Shown here in pieces: positions 1-5,529 of a DNA stretch of 5,805 nt. The notes under the pieces are model-generated. The model was not told the DNA's origin and searched no databases. It was given only the letters and a program-made list of their open reading frames with translations. Source of the stretch: Oxalobacteraceae bacterium (lineage in GTDB: Bacteria > Pseudomonadota > Gammaproteobacteria > Burkholderiales > Burkholderiaceae_D); contig CANKWG010000143.1 of the NCBI GenBank assembly GCA_947487325.1, positions 1-5,805 on the forward strand, given 5' to 3'. Within the stretch, counting starts at the first letter, position 1, and every line of letters begins with the position of its first letter. The translations under genes were made by a program, and so were the position numbers.

Positions 1-754
1 TACCATCGTAGCCAGAGATCAGGCCACACATTGCGATGCGCCCGTAGGGGTTCATTCGTGCCAGTACCGAATCCATCACCACCCCACCAACGTTTTCGAA
101 CAAGCAGTCAATACCATTGGGCGCGGCTGCCTTGACATCTTTGAACAGATTCCCACCTTTGTAATCGATGCAGGCATCGAAGCCGAGCGTGTTGACCACG
201 TAGTCACATTTCTCCTTGCCACCGGCAATGCCCACCACGCGACAGCCACGCATGCGAGCCAACTGTCCCACCACACTGCCGACCGCGCCACTGGCTGCCG
301 ACACGGCGACGGTATCGCCAGCTTTCGGCGCCATGATTTGCGTCAGGCCGTACCACGCAGTCATGCCCGGCATGCCCACCGCACCCAGATAGGCCGACAG
401 CGGTATATGGGTGGTGTCGACTGTTTTCAACATGCTGCCATCGGACACCGCCACTTCACTCCAGCCGAGCATGCCAACCACCTTGTCGCCGACTGAAAAT
501 TTCGGATTCTTGGTGGCGATGACTTCACCCGCAGTACCACCGATCATTACCTCATCGAGTGCCTGAGGGGCTGCATAGCTTTTCACGTCTTCCATGCGCA
601 TACGCATATACGGATCAAGCGACAAATAGTGATTGCGAACGAGCACCTGGCCATCACTAATGTCGGGCACCGGTACGGTCTCAAGACGGAAGTTGTCGGT
701 ACTGACCACGCCTTTGGGACGTGAAGCGAGGACGATGCGTTGGAAGTTATTCAT
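1..754 (-). CDS. NADP-dependent medium-chain oxidoreductase, zinc-independent (CurA/prostaglandin-reductase-like), 3' part cut by window edge
   Basis: The reading frame starts at 754 and stays open to base 1, giving 251 residues; relatives are about 330-345 residues long, so the C-terminal quarter lies outside the window. It begins MNNFQRIVLASRPKG. The N-terminal half shows the family signature NHYLSLDPYMRMRM (residues 41-54). The nucleotide-binding Rossmann segment carries AASGAVG (153-159), and GGKEKC (178-183) lies where the NADPH phosphate is usually held. ENVGG (220-224) and RMNPYGRIAMCG (233-244) are also typical of the family. I see no zinc-ligand pattern. Family members reduce the double bond of alpha,beta-unsaturated ketones or aldehydes with NADPH in the cytoplasm. 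GGAG at 761-764 lies 6 bases before ATG, and the thioesterase stop is 13 bases upstream. It is the last operon gene visible here. The family is secure; the natural substrate is not. Confidence 0.9.
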   Translation of the reverse strand, partial: MNNFQRIVLASRPKGVVSTDNFRLETVPVPDISDGQVLVRNHYLSLDPYMRMRMEDVKSYAAPQALDEVMIGGTAGEVIATKNPKFSVGDKVVGMLGWSEVAVSDGSMLKTVDTTHIPLSAYLGAVGMPGMTAWYGLTQIMAPKAGDTVAVSAASGAVGSVVGQLARMRGCRVVGIAGGKEKCDYVVNTLGFDACIDYKGGNLFKDVKAAAPNGIDCLFENVGGVVMDSVLARMNPYGRIAMCGLISGYDG

Positions 755-760
755 AGGGTT

Positions 761-764
761 CTCC
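761..764 (-). promoter_or_regulatory. Ribosome binding site of the medium-chain reductase gene
   Basis: GGAG (within CCGGAGAA on the minus strand) lies 6 bases before the ATG at 754, in the short gap after the thioesterase stop codon. It supports MNNFQ as the true start. Confidence 0.7.
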
Positions 765-767
765 GGT

Positions 768-1184
768 TTATATTCGGTTGGCTACGTCGAGACGTTTGAG
801 GTATTTGAAAGTCCCCAGCGCCTTTGCGACCAGTTGGTCATTGTCATGCAGTTCGGCTTCGCAAAAGCACATCGTGGTCGATCGGTGAAATGCATGACCA
901 CTTGCGATCAGACGGCGACCGGGCGAACCTGCCGGTTGTAAAAAACTAGTTTTCATTTCAACGGTCACGCCCGCGCGCGACTCCGGATCCAGCGAACGAC
1001 CTGCCATCGCCATCACCACATCCAGCATTGTCATGATCACGCCGCCATGCGTGACGCGCCAGCTGTTCATGTGACGCTCCGACAGATCGAGCGCGATCTG
1101 GGCGCGGCCATCCGCCATGCCCAAAAACTCCACACCCAAATCGGTGAGAAACGGTATCTCGACCGGGAAAGCCTGCTGGGTCAT
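768..1184 (-). CDS. PaaI-type hotdog-fold acyl-CoA thioesterase
   Basis: This 138-residue protein has the usual length for a single hotdog-domain thioesterase. The signature is THGGVIMTMLDVVMAMAG (residues 45-62): HGG at 46-48 precedes the central helix, and D55 aligns with the catalytic Asp of the PaaI family. The strand VTVEMKTSFLQPA (73-85) is also typical. Family members hydrolyse acyl-CoA thioesters to a free acid and CoA in the cytoplasm, normally as tetramers; in degradation pathways they are thought to rescue CoA trapped in dead-end thioesters, as PaaI does for phenylacetate. The start codon overlaps the SDR stop by one base (TGATG), and no Shine-Dalgarno motif is visible in the preceding bases, so translation is probably coupled to the SDR. 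The stop at 768 is 13 bases before the reductase start. The substrate is not predictable from sequence. Confidence 0.92.
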   Translation of the reverse strand: MTQQAFPVEIPFLTDLGVEFLGMADGRAQIALDLSERHMNSWRVTHGGVIMTMLDVVMAMAGRSLDPESRAGVTVEMKTSFLQPAGSPGRRLIASGHAFHRSTTMCFCEAELHDNDQLVAKALGTFKYLKRLDVANRI

Positions 1185-1972
1185 CAGCTAAGAACCGCAG
1201 ATACGCCACCATCAACCGCCAGCGTCTGGCCAGTAATGTGTTTGCCCGCATTTGAAGCGAACAACAAGGCAGCACCCTTCAGATCTTCATCGTCACCCAA
1301 ACGACGCAAGGGCGCGCGTTCTGCCATTTCTTCTGAGCCCAGTTTTTCGAGCAAGCCACGTGTCATTTTTGAAGGAAAGAAACCGGGAGCAATCGCATTG
1401 ACTGTGATGCCATACTGACCCCACTCACCTGCCAAAGTACGCGTGAAGTTGATGACAGCGGCCTTAGAGGTGTTGTAGGCGATCGTTTGCATACCCGAAG
1501 CGCCATTGCCTCCCAGACCAGCAATCGAGGCAACACTAATGATGCGGCCCGAGCGACGCGGAATCATCGACTGCTTACCGATCGCTTGTGAGAGCAGAAA
1601 AATACTGCGCACGTTCAGATTCATGACCTTGTCCCATGCCTCCAGCGGATGATCCTCGGCGGGCGATCCCCAGGTCGCGCCGGCATTGTTGACCAGAATA
1701 TCGACATGGCCGAGATGACCAAGCGCCGATGCGACAAAGGCCGGTATCGTCTCTGCTTTGCCAAGGTCAGCCGCCATCGCGGTTGCGGCAATCCCCATTT
1801 TTTTCAGATGGGCGACAGCCTCGTCGAGCTCATCTTGTTTGCGCGAAGTGATCACCAGTGACGCACCCTGCTCTCCCAGCGCCTCGGCAATTTGCAGACC
1901 GAGTCCGCGTGAACCGCCGGTAATGACCGCTGTCTTGCCCTTCAAATCAAATAATTGCTGAATGCTGTGCAT
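1184..1972 (-). CDS. Short-chain dehydrogenase/reductase (SDR), possible 3-hydroxyacyl-CoA dehydrogenase
   Basis: This 262-residue classical SDR has the family's normal length and all key elements. TGGSRGLG (18-25) is the dinucleotide-binding motif, NNAG (95-98) stabilises the central sheet, and the catalytic residues are N120, S149 and the YNTSK motif with Y166 and K170. APGFFPSKMT (about 195-204) and the C-terminal TGQTLAVDGG are typical of the FabG/gluconate-5-dehydrogenase-like branch. The Ser-Tyr gap is 17 residues, a few longer than in FabG, through a Gly-rich insertion. It would interconvert a hydroxyl and a keto group with NAD(P)(H) in the cytoplasm. Sitting in an operon with an acyl-CoA dehydrogenase and a thiolase, it could catalyse the 3-hydroxyacyl-CoA to 3-ketoacyl-CoA step; this role is inferred. 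AAGGAG lies 7 bases before ATG. Automated annotation could equally call it a gluconate 5-dehydrogenase or 3-oxoacyl-ACP reductase. Confidence 0.94.
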   Translation of the reverse strand: MHSIQQLFDLKGKTAVITGGSRGLGLQIAEALGEQGASLVITSRKQDELDEAVAHLKKMGIAATAMAADLGKAETIPAFVASALGHLGHVDILVNNAGATWGSPAEDHPLEAWDKVMNLNVRSIFLLSQAIGKQSMIPRRSGRIISVASIAGLGGNGASGMQTIAYNTSKAAVINFTRTLAGEWGQYGITVNAIAPGFFPSKMTRGLLEKLGSEEMAERAPLRRLGDDEDLKGAALLFASNAGKHITGQTLAVDGGVSAVLS

Positions 1973-1979
1973 CTAATGT

Positions 1980-1985
1980 CTCCTT
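1980..1985 (-). promoter_or_regulatory. Strong ribosome binding site of the SDR gene, overlapping the Dabb stop codon
   Basis: AAGGAG lies 7 bases before the SDR ATG. Its first two bases are the last two of the TAA stop of the Dabb gene (TAAGGAG), so re-initiation after the upstream gene is easy. The 12-base string CTAAGGAGACAT around it recurs exactly before the divergent transporter gene. Confidence 0.8.
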
Positions 1986-2289
1986 AGTTCACTTCGTAGT
2001 CCATGCATTGCCGGGCTTCGCGTACTGCGCCGACAAAGGGCTTGAGCGCAACGTGCTGGGGATGGTTTTGATAAGCATCCAGCGCAGCCATCGATTCAAA
2101 TTCTGAATAGAGCAACACGTCATAGGTCGCCTCCATGCCTTCTTGCGCCAGTGCGACTTCAAACGCACCCATACCGGGCACGATGTTGGCACAAGCTTCA
2201 AGTAAAGTTTTCATTTTGGCGGCATTAGTCGCTTTGTCAGCCCCTTCTGCATGCGCTTTCAATTGCCACATCACGATATGTTTGATCAT
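1984..2289 (-). CDS. Dabb-domain (stress-responsive A/B barrel) protein of unknown role
   Basis: This 101-residue single-domain protein begins MIKHIVMWQLK, the usual first strand of the Dabb family of dimeric alpha+beta barrels. YDVLLYSEFESMAALDAY (80-97 of the longer open frame, 30-ish to 70-ish region of the barrel core) is followed by QNHPQHVALKPF, the conserved HPxH segment, and it ends in MDYEVN. The open frame extends upstream to 2439, but that part overlaps the acyl-CoA dehydrogenase and is not Dabb-like; the start at 2289 matches the family N-terminus, has a weak GAG 6 bases ahead, and follows the dehydrogenase stop by 13 bases. Most bacterial Dabb proteins have no assigned function. 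A plant relative, olivetolic acid cyclase, cyclises a polyketide-CoA product, so a chemistry role on acyl-CoA intermediates is possible but is inference only. The position between acyl-CoA dehydrogenase and SDR is suggestive. Confidence 0.88.
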   Translation of the reverse strand: MIKHIVMWQLKAHAEGADKATNAAKMKTLLEACANIVPGMGAFEVALAQEGMEATYDVLLYSEFESMAALDAYQNHPQHVALKPFVGAVREARQCMDYEVN

Positions 2290-2302
2290 ACAAATCTCAT
2301 GA

Positions 2303-4105
2303 TTAAAACCAGTTGTCCTGCATGTGCAGGGTTGTGACATCCAATGCAGCGAGCAAGTCGAGTTGAGCATCAACGCGCGGCAACTCCCATCTGAAAAACC
2401 ACTGACAGGCCTGTAACTTACCCGCATAAAAATCAACATCCGTCTGAACCGCCCGACGTGCCGCGATCGCTTGCTCCATCCAGATCCAAGCCATCACCAG
2501 ATGACCGAACGCTTCCAGATACACACTTGCGTTGGCAAGGGTCAACTCTGGATCGCCTGCCTGATGCAGCAATGCCGTTACCTGTTCCAACCTGTCCCAA
2601 CGCGAGGCGAGCGCTGTCACCAGAGCGGGATCATCACAGCGTGCGAGTGTGTCGCAAATTTTTGTACTGAGCAGAGCCAGGGCCGCGCCTTGCTGCATCA
2701 CGACCTTACGCCCCAGCAGATCCAGTGCCTGAATGCCGTGCGTACCTTCGTGAATTGGATTCAGACGATTGTCGCGGTAGAGTTGCTCAACGTCGTACTC
2801 ACGCGTGTAGCCATAGCCGCCATGCACTTGAATGGCGAGATTGTTCGCCTCCAGACACCATTGTGATGGCCAGGATTTTGCGATGGGTGTAAGTATGTCC
2901 AGCAGCAGCGTGGCTTGCGCACGCGCTGCAGCGTCGTCAGCTGTCTTTTCATCATCGACCAGACGCGCGCAATAAAGAATGAGCGCAAGTCCGCCCTCGA
3001 CGTAGGTTTTTTGCGCAAGCAGCATGCGTCTGACATCCGTATGCGCAATGATGGGGATTTGTGGCCTCGAAGGATCCTTATCGGCAGCGCGGCGTCCCTG
3101 CGGTCGATTGCGCGCGTAATCAAGCGATTTCAGATAGCCTGAATAGCCCAGCATCACAGCGCCCAGACCGACGCCGATGCGCGCCTCGTTCATCATGTTG
3201 AACATCGCAGCGAGTCCTTGGTGCAGTGTCCCGACCAGATAACCGATAGCACCCGCTTGTCCGCCCGGTTGAAATTTACCTTCGCCGAAATTGAGCAAGC
3301 AATTGGCGGTACCGCGATAACCCATCTTGTGATTGAGGCCGGCCAAAGCGACATCATTGCGCTCACCCAAACTGCCGTCTTCATTCGCCAGCCATTTGGG
3401 TACGATGAAGAGTGAAATACCTTTCACGCCGGGGATCAGTTTGCCATCGGGACCGGGGACTTTGGCGAGTACCAGATGAATGATGTTTTCCGAGAGCTCA
3501 TGGTCACCGCCCGAGATCCACATCTTGTTACCGTGCAAACGGAAACTGCCATCGGCCGTAGGCTCTGCGCGCGTGACGATATCGGACAAGCTTGAGCCTG
3601 CCTGCGGTTCCGACAAACACATGGTGCCAAAAAAGCGACCCGCCAGCATGGGACGAACGAAACGTTCAATTTGCTCAGGCGATCCACACTTGAGCAAAGT
3701 GTTTGCATTACCGATGGTGAGAAAGGGATACGCCGAGGTGCTGACATTCGCCCCCTTGAACCAGGCAAAGCCAGCCTTCTCGATCACGCAAGGCAGCTGC
3801 ATCCCGCCGAAGGATTCGTCTTGTCCAGCTGCCATCAGGCCGGCTTCACAAAACGCTTTGAGCGCTAAGCCAACTTCGGGAATGATTTTGACGCGATCCC
3901 CATCGAAATGGGGTTCATTTTGATCTGCTTTTTTGTTATGGGTGGCAAACTGTTCTGTCGCGATCTGTTCGCACAAATCGAGCACCGCATCAAAGGTCTC
4001 TCGACTGTGCTCAGCAAATCGCGGGCGTCGAGTGAGCGAACTGACATCCAGCCATTCGTACAAAAGAAAGTCCAGGTCGCGCCTGGACAAAATCTGCGAG
4101 CTCAT
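2303..4105 (-). CDS. Acyl-CoA dehydrogenase, long form (about 600 residues, DmdC-like architecture)
   Basis: This FAD enzyme oxidises an acyl-CoA to the trans-2-enoyl-CoA and passes electrons to electron-transfer flavoprotein. At 600 residues it is much longer than the common 380-residue enzymes and matches the class with an extra C-terminal domain, which includes DmdC-type methylthiopropanoyl-CoA dehydrogenases. The order is an N-terminal helical domain (about 35-155), the middle beta domain with CLSEPQAGSS (163-172) and GNKMWISGGDHE (192-203), a flavin-binding helical domain with QVHGGYGYTREYDVEQLYRD (426-445), then the extra domain (about 475-600). E453 in NPIHEGTHGIQALD is the expected catalytic base. 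The start is bounded by an in-frame TGA at 4127-4129 with no ATG, GTG or TTG between, but no Shine-Dalgarno motif precedes it. It lies 31 bases after the thiolase stop. Substrate is unassigned; DmdC function itself should not be assumed. Confidence 0.95.
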   Translation of the reverse strand: MSSQILSRRDLDFLLYEWLDVSSLTRRPRFAEHSRETFDAVLDLCEQIATEQFATHNKKADQNEPHFDGDRVKIIPEVGLALKAFCEAGLMAAGQDESFGGMQLPCVIEKAGFAWFKGANVSTSAYPFLTIGNANTLLKCGSPEQIERFVRPMLAGRFFGTMCLSEPQAGSSLSDIVTRAEPTADGSFRLHGNKMWISGGDHELSENIIHLVLAKVPGPDGKLIPGVKGISLFIVPKWLANEDGSLGERNDVALAGLNHKMGYRGTANCLLNFGEGKFQPGGQAGAIGYLVGTLHQGLAAMFNMMNEARIGVGLGAVMLGYSGYLKSLDYARNRPQGRRAADKDPSRPQIPIIAHTDVRRMLLAQKTYVEGGLALILYCARLVDDEKTADDAAARAQATLLLDILTPIAKSWPSQWCLEANNLAIQVHGGYGYTREYDVEQLYRDNRLNPIHEGTHGIQALDLLGRKVVMQQGAALALLSTKICDTLARCDDPALVTALASRWDRLEQVTALLHQAGDPELTLANASVYLEAFGHLVMAWIWMEQAIAARRAVQTDVDFYAGKLQACQWFFRWELPRVDAQLDLLAALDVTTLHMQDNWF

Positions 4106-4136
4106 GGCTGGCGTGGAGACAGCGGGTCAGGCGACC

Positions 4137-5315
4137 TCAAACGACCTCGAACAAACCGGCCGCACCCTGACCACCGCCGATACACATCGTGACAACCACG
4201 TATTTGGCGCCGCGCCGCTTGCCTTCGATGAGCGCATGGCCAGTCAGTCGCGCACCGGAGACGCCATAGGGGTGACCGACCGCAATGGCGCCGCCATTGA
4301 CATTGAGCCTGTCCATAGGAATGCCCAGCGTATCAGCGCAATAGAGTACCTGCACAGCAAAAGCTTCATTGAGTTCCCACAGGCCGATGTCTTCGACCTT
4401 CAGTCCCGCTTTTTTCAGCAGCTTAGGTATCGCGAACACAGGACCGATACCCATCTCATCCGGCTCGCATCCGGCCACAGCAAAACCTCGGAAAATTCCC
4501 AGCGGCGTTTTACCCGCTGCGGCAGCCGCTTTGTCGCTCATCACGATGGCCACCGATGCGCCGTCCGAAAACTGACTCGCATTACCCGCAGCGATCACAC
4601 CACCGGGAATCGCGGTACGAATTTGTGACACGCCTTCGTAGGTCGTGTCAGCACGAATGCCCTCATCGGCGGTTGCAGTGACTTCGCGTGTGACAATTTG
4701 ACCTGTCTCTTTGTCAGCGACCGCCATGGTGGTCTTGACCGCAATGATCTCGTCATCGAACTTGCCCGCAGCACGCGCAGCGGCGGCGCGTTGCTGGCTC
4801 TGCACACCGTATTGATCCTGACGTTCGCGGCTAATGTTGTAACGCTTGGCCACGGTTTCTGCCGTCTGCAACATGGGCCAGTAAATTTCCGGCTTGTGCT
4901 CGGCAAGCCAGCTGTCGGACACCATGTGCGTATTCATTTCATTCTGAACGCAGGAGATCGATTCCACACCGCCCGCGGCGTAAATATCGCCCTCACCCGC
5001 GATCACGCGCTGCGCCGCAGTGGCGATGGTCTGCAGACCAGAAGAGCAGAAGCGATTGATGGTCATGCCAGAGGTGGTGATTGGGCAGCCGCCGCGCAAT
5101 GCAATCTGGCGCGCGATATTGAAGCCGGTCGCGCCCTCGGGGTTCGCGCATCCAATAATCACGTCCTCAACCTGCGCCGAATCAATGCCAGCACGCGCAA
5201 TAGCAGCCTCAAGCGCTGCGCCACCCAGCGTTGCGCCATGCGTCATGTTGAAAGCGCCTTTCCATGATTTTGTCAGGGGCGTGCGGGCAGTCGATACGAT
5301 GACGGCGTCGGTCAT
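4137..5315 (-). CDS. Thiolase (acetyl-CoA C-acyltransferase, 3-ketoacyl-CoA thiolase)
   Basis: This complete 392-residue thiolase has the normal family length and all active-site blocks. C90 in NRFCSSGLQ is the nucleophile that takes the acyl group, NEAFA is at 316-320, H348 lies in GHPYGVSGARL, and C378 in CIGGGQGAAG is the acid/base cysteine. It would cleave a 3-ketoacyl-CoA with CoA to acetyl-CoA and a shortened acyl-CoA, or run the reverse condensation, in the cytoplasm. The intact catalytic set and the acyl-CoA dehydrogenase next door favour the degradative direction, though this is inferred. GGAG lies 6 bases before ATG. It is the first gene of the minus-strand operon, facing the divergent transporter across 214 bases. 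The choice between acetoacetyl-CoA thiolase and long-chain 3-ketoacyl-CoA thiolase cannot be made safely from motifs; the second looks likelier from the context. Confidence 0.95.
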   Translation of the reverse strand: MTDAVIVSTARTPLTKSWKGAFNMTHGATLGGAALEAAIARAGIDSAQVEDVIIGCANPEGATGFNIARQIALRGGCPITTSGMTINRFCSSGLQTIATAAQRVIAGEGDIYAAGGVESISCVQNEMNTHMVSDSWLAEHKPEIYWPMLQTAETVAKRYNISRERQDQYGVQSQQRAAAARAAGKFDDEIIAVKTTMAVADKETGQIVTREVTATADEGIRADTTYEGVSQIRTAIPGGVIAAGNASQFSDGASVAIVMSDKAAAAAGKTPLGIFRGFAVAGCEPDEMGIGPVFAIPKLLKKAGLKVEDIGLWELNEAFAVQVLYCADTLGIPMDRLNVNGGAIAVGHPYGVSGARLTGHALIEGKRRGAKYVVVTMCIGGGQGAAGLFEVV

Positions 5316-5321
5316 GAGAGT

Positions 5322-5325
5322 CTCC
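5322..5325 (-). promoter_or_regulatory. Ribosome binding site of the thiolase gene
   Basis: GGAG (in CTGGAGACTCTC on the minus strand) lies 6 bases before the ATG at 5315 and supports the MTDAVIVSTART start, which also matches the usual thiolase N-terminus. Confidence 0.75.
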
Positions 5326-5415
5326 AGGGTGTATTTGATGAATTAGGACGGCGAAGGCGAGCGAATGAGAATAGCATAACTCTCCGCACGACCGTTCTTT
5401 TATCGGGTAATGGCC

Positions 5416-5455
5416 GTAAGTTTTTGTAAGTTTAAAGCAAGGCAGCCGTAAGTTT
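5416..5455. repeat. Three direct copies of GTAAGTTT, possible regulator binding sites
   Basis: Exact copies of GTAAGTTT lie at 5416-5423, 5426-5433 and 5448-5455. Their starts are 10 and 22 bases apart, close to one and two helix turns, so all three would face the same side of the DNA. The first and third extend to an 11-base match, GCCGTAAGTTT (5413-5423 and 5445-5455). Position in the middle of a divergent promoter region suggests an operator. I cannot match the motif to a named regulator with confidence. Confidence 0.5.
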
Positions 5456-5490
5456 GAGTGCCTACACTCGGGCAGCCTGAAGCGCCTTGC
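5437..5490. repeat. Nested inverted repeat ahead of the transporter gene
   Basis: GCAAGGC (5437-5443) is mirrored by GCCTTGC (5484-5490), and inside this 40-base loop GAGTG (5456-5460) and CACTC (5465-5469) form a perfect 5-base stem with a 4-base loop. If transcription of the transporter starts upstream of 5437, the leader RNA could fold here, ending about 27 bases before the ribosome binding site. There is no T-run after it, so it is not a standard terminator. An operator role is equally possible. Confidence 0.35.
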
Positions 5491-5517
5491 ATGCGCCATC
5501 AGCGATATCAAAATACT

Positions 5518-5523
5518 AAGGAG
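5518..5523 (+). promoter_or_regulatory. Strong ribosome binding site of the transporter gene
   Basis: AAGGAG lies 6 bases before the ATG at 5530, and fixes that start for the transporter. Confidence 0.85.
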
Positions 5524-5529
5524 ACATCA

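Larger units (their letters stand above)
1..5315 (-). other. Six-gene acyl-CoA catabolism operon (continues beyond the window)
   Basis: Thiolase, acyl-CoA dehydrogenase, Dabb protein, SDR, PaaI thioesterase and medium-chain reductase follow one another on the minus strand with gaps of 31, 13, 11, -1 and 13 bases. None of the gaps contains a stem with a T-run that could end transcription. The spacing and the shared acyl-CoA theme support one transcript starting in 5316-5529. Whether more genes follow the reductase is unknown because the window ends inside it. No enoyl-CoA hydratase or regulator gene is present in the visible part. Confidence 0.8.
5316..5529. promoter_or_regulatory. Divergent intergenic control region between thiolase operon and transporter
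   Basis: These 214 bases contain no convincing gene and lie between two divergent starts, so both promoters are expected here. No hexamer pair stands out clearly. Weak candidates are TATGCT or TATTCT on the minus strand near 5371-5379 for the thiolase operon, and TTGCAT at 5487-5492 with an A/T-rich stretch about 17 bases later (5510-5515) for the transporter. The latter would leave a very short leader. The region also holds three GTAAGTTT repeats and two nested inverted repeats, listed separately. Shared control of both directions by one regulator is plausible but inferred. Confidence 0.65.

Noticed and set aside
76..291. 71-residue minus-strand frame inside the medium-chain reductase
   Set aside because: It is a shadow in a different frame of the reductase, whose nucleotide-binding motif is encoded in the same stretch.
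958..1275. 105-residue minus-strand frame overlapping the SDR end and the thioesterase
   Set aside because: It is an out-of-frame shadow of the thioesterase, whose own frame carries the HGG motif and the aligned catalytic Asp.
2290..2439. Upstream extension of the Dabb open frame to an ATG at 2439
   Set aside because: The extra 50 residues overlap the acyl-CoA dehydrogenase C-terminus in another frame and do not resemble Dabb proteins, while MIKHIVMW at 2289 matches the family start.
3480..3923. 147-residue plus-strand open frame opposite the acyl-CoA dehydrogenase
   Set aside because: It is antisense to conserved dehydrogenase motifs and has no recognisable domain.
3933..4628. 231-residue plus-strand open frame spanning the acyl-CoA dehydrogenase/thiolase junction
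   Set aside because: It lies antisense to two well-supported enzymes with intact motifs, its translation has no recognisable domain, and it is rich in Arg, Ser and His as expected of a shadow frame.
4698..5267. 189-residue plus-strand open frame opposite the thiolase
   Set aside because: It is fully antisense to the thiolase, including its catalytic-cysteine region, and shows no family features; third-position GC bias of the real gene explains it.
5367..5384. GAGA...TCTC imperfect inverted repeat near a possible thiolase promoter
   Set aside because: Only 4-base arms pair perfectly around a 10-base centre, which is easily produced by chance in this length of DNA.
5209..5511. 100-residue minus-strand open frame covering most of the intergenic region
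   Set aside because: It overlaps the thiolase start in another frame, has no recognisable domain, and is Arg/His-rich without a convincing ribosome binding site; the region is better read as regulatory DNA.
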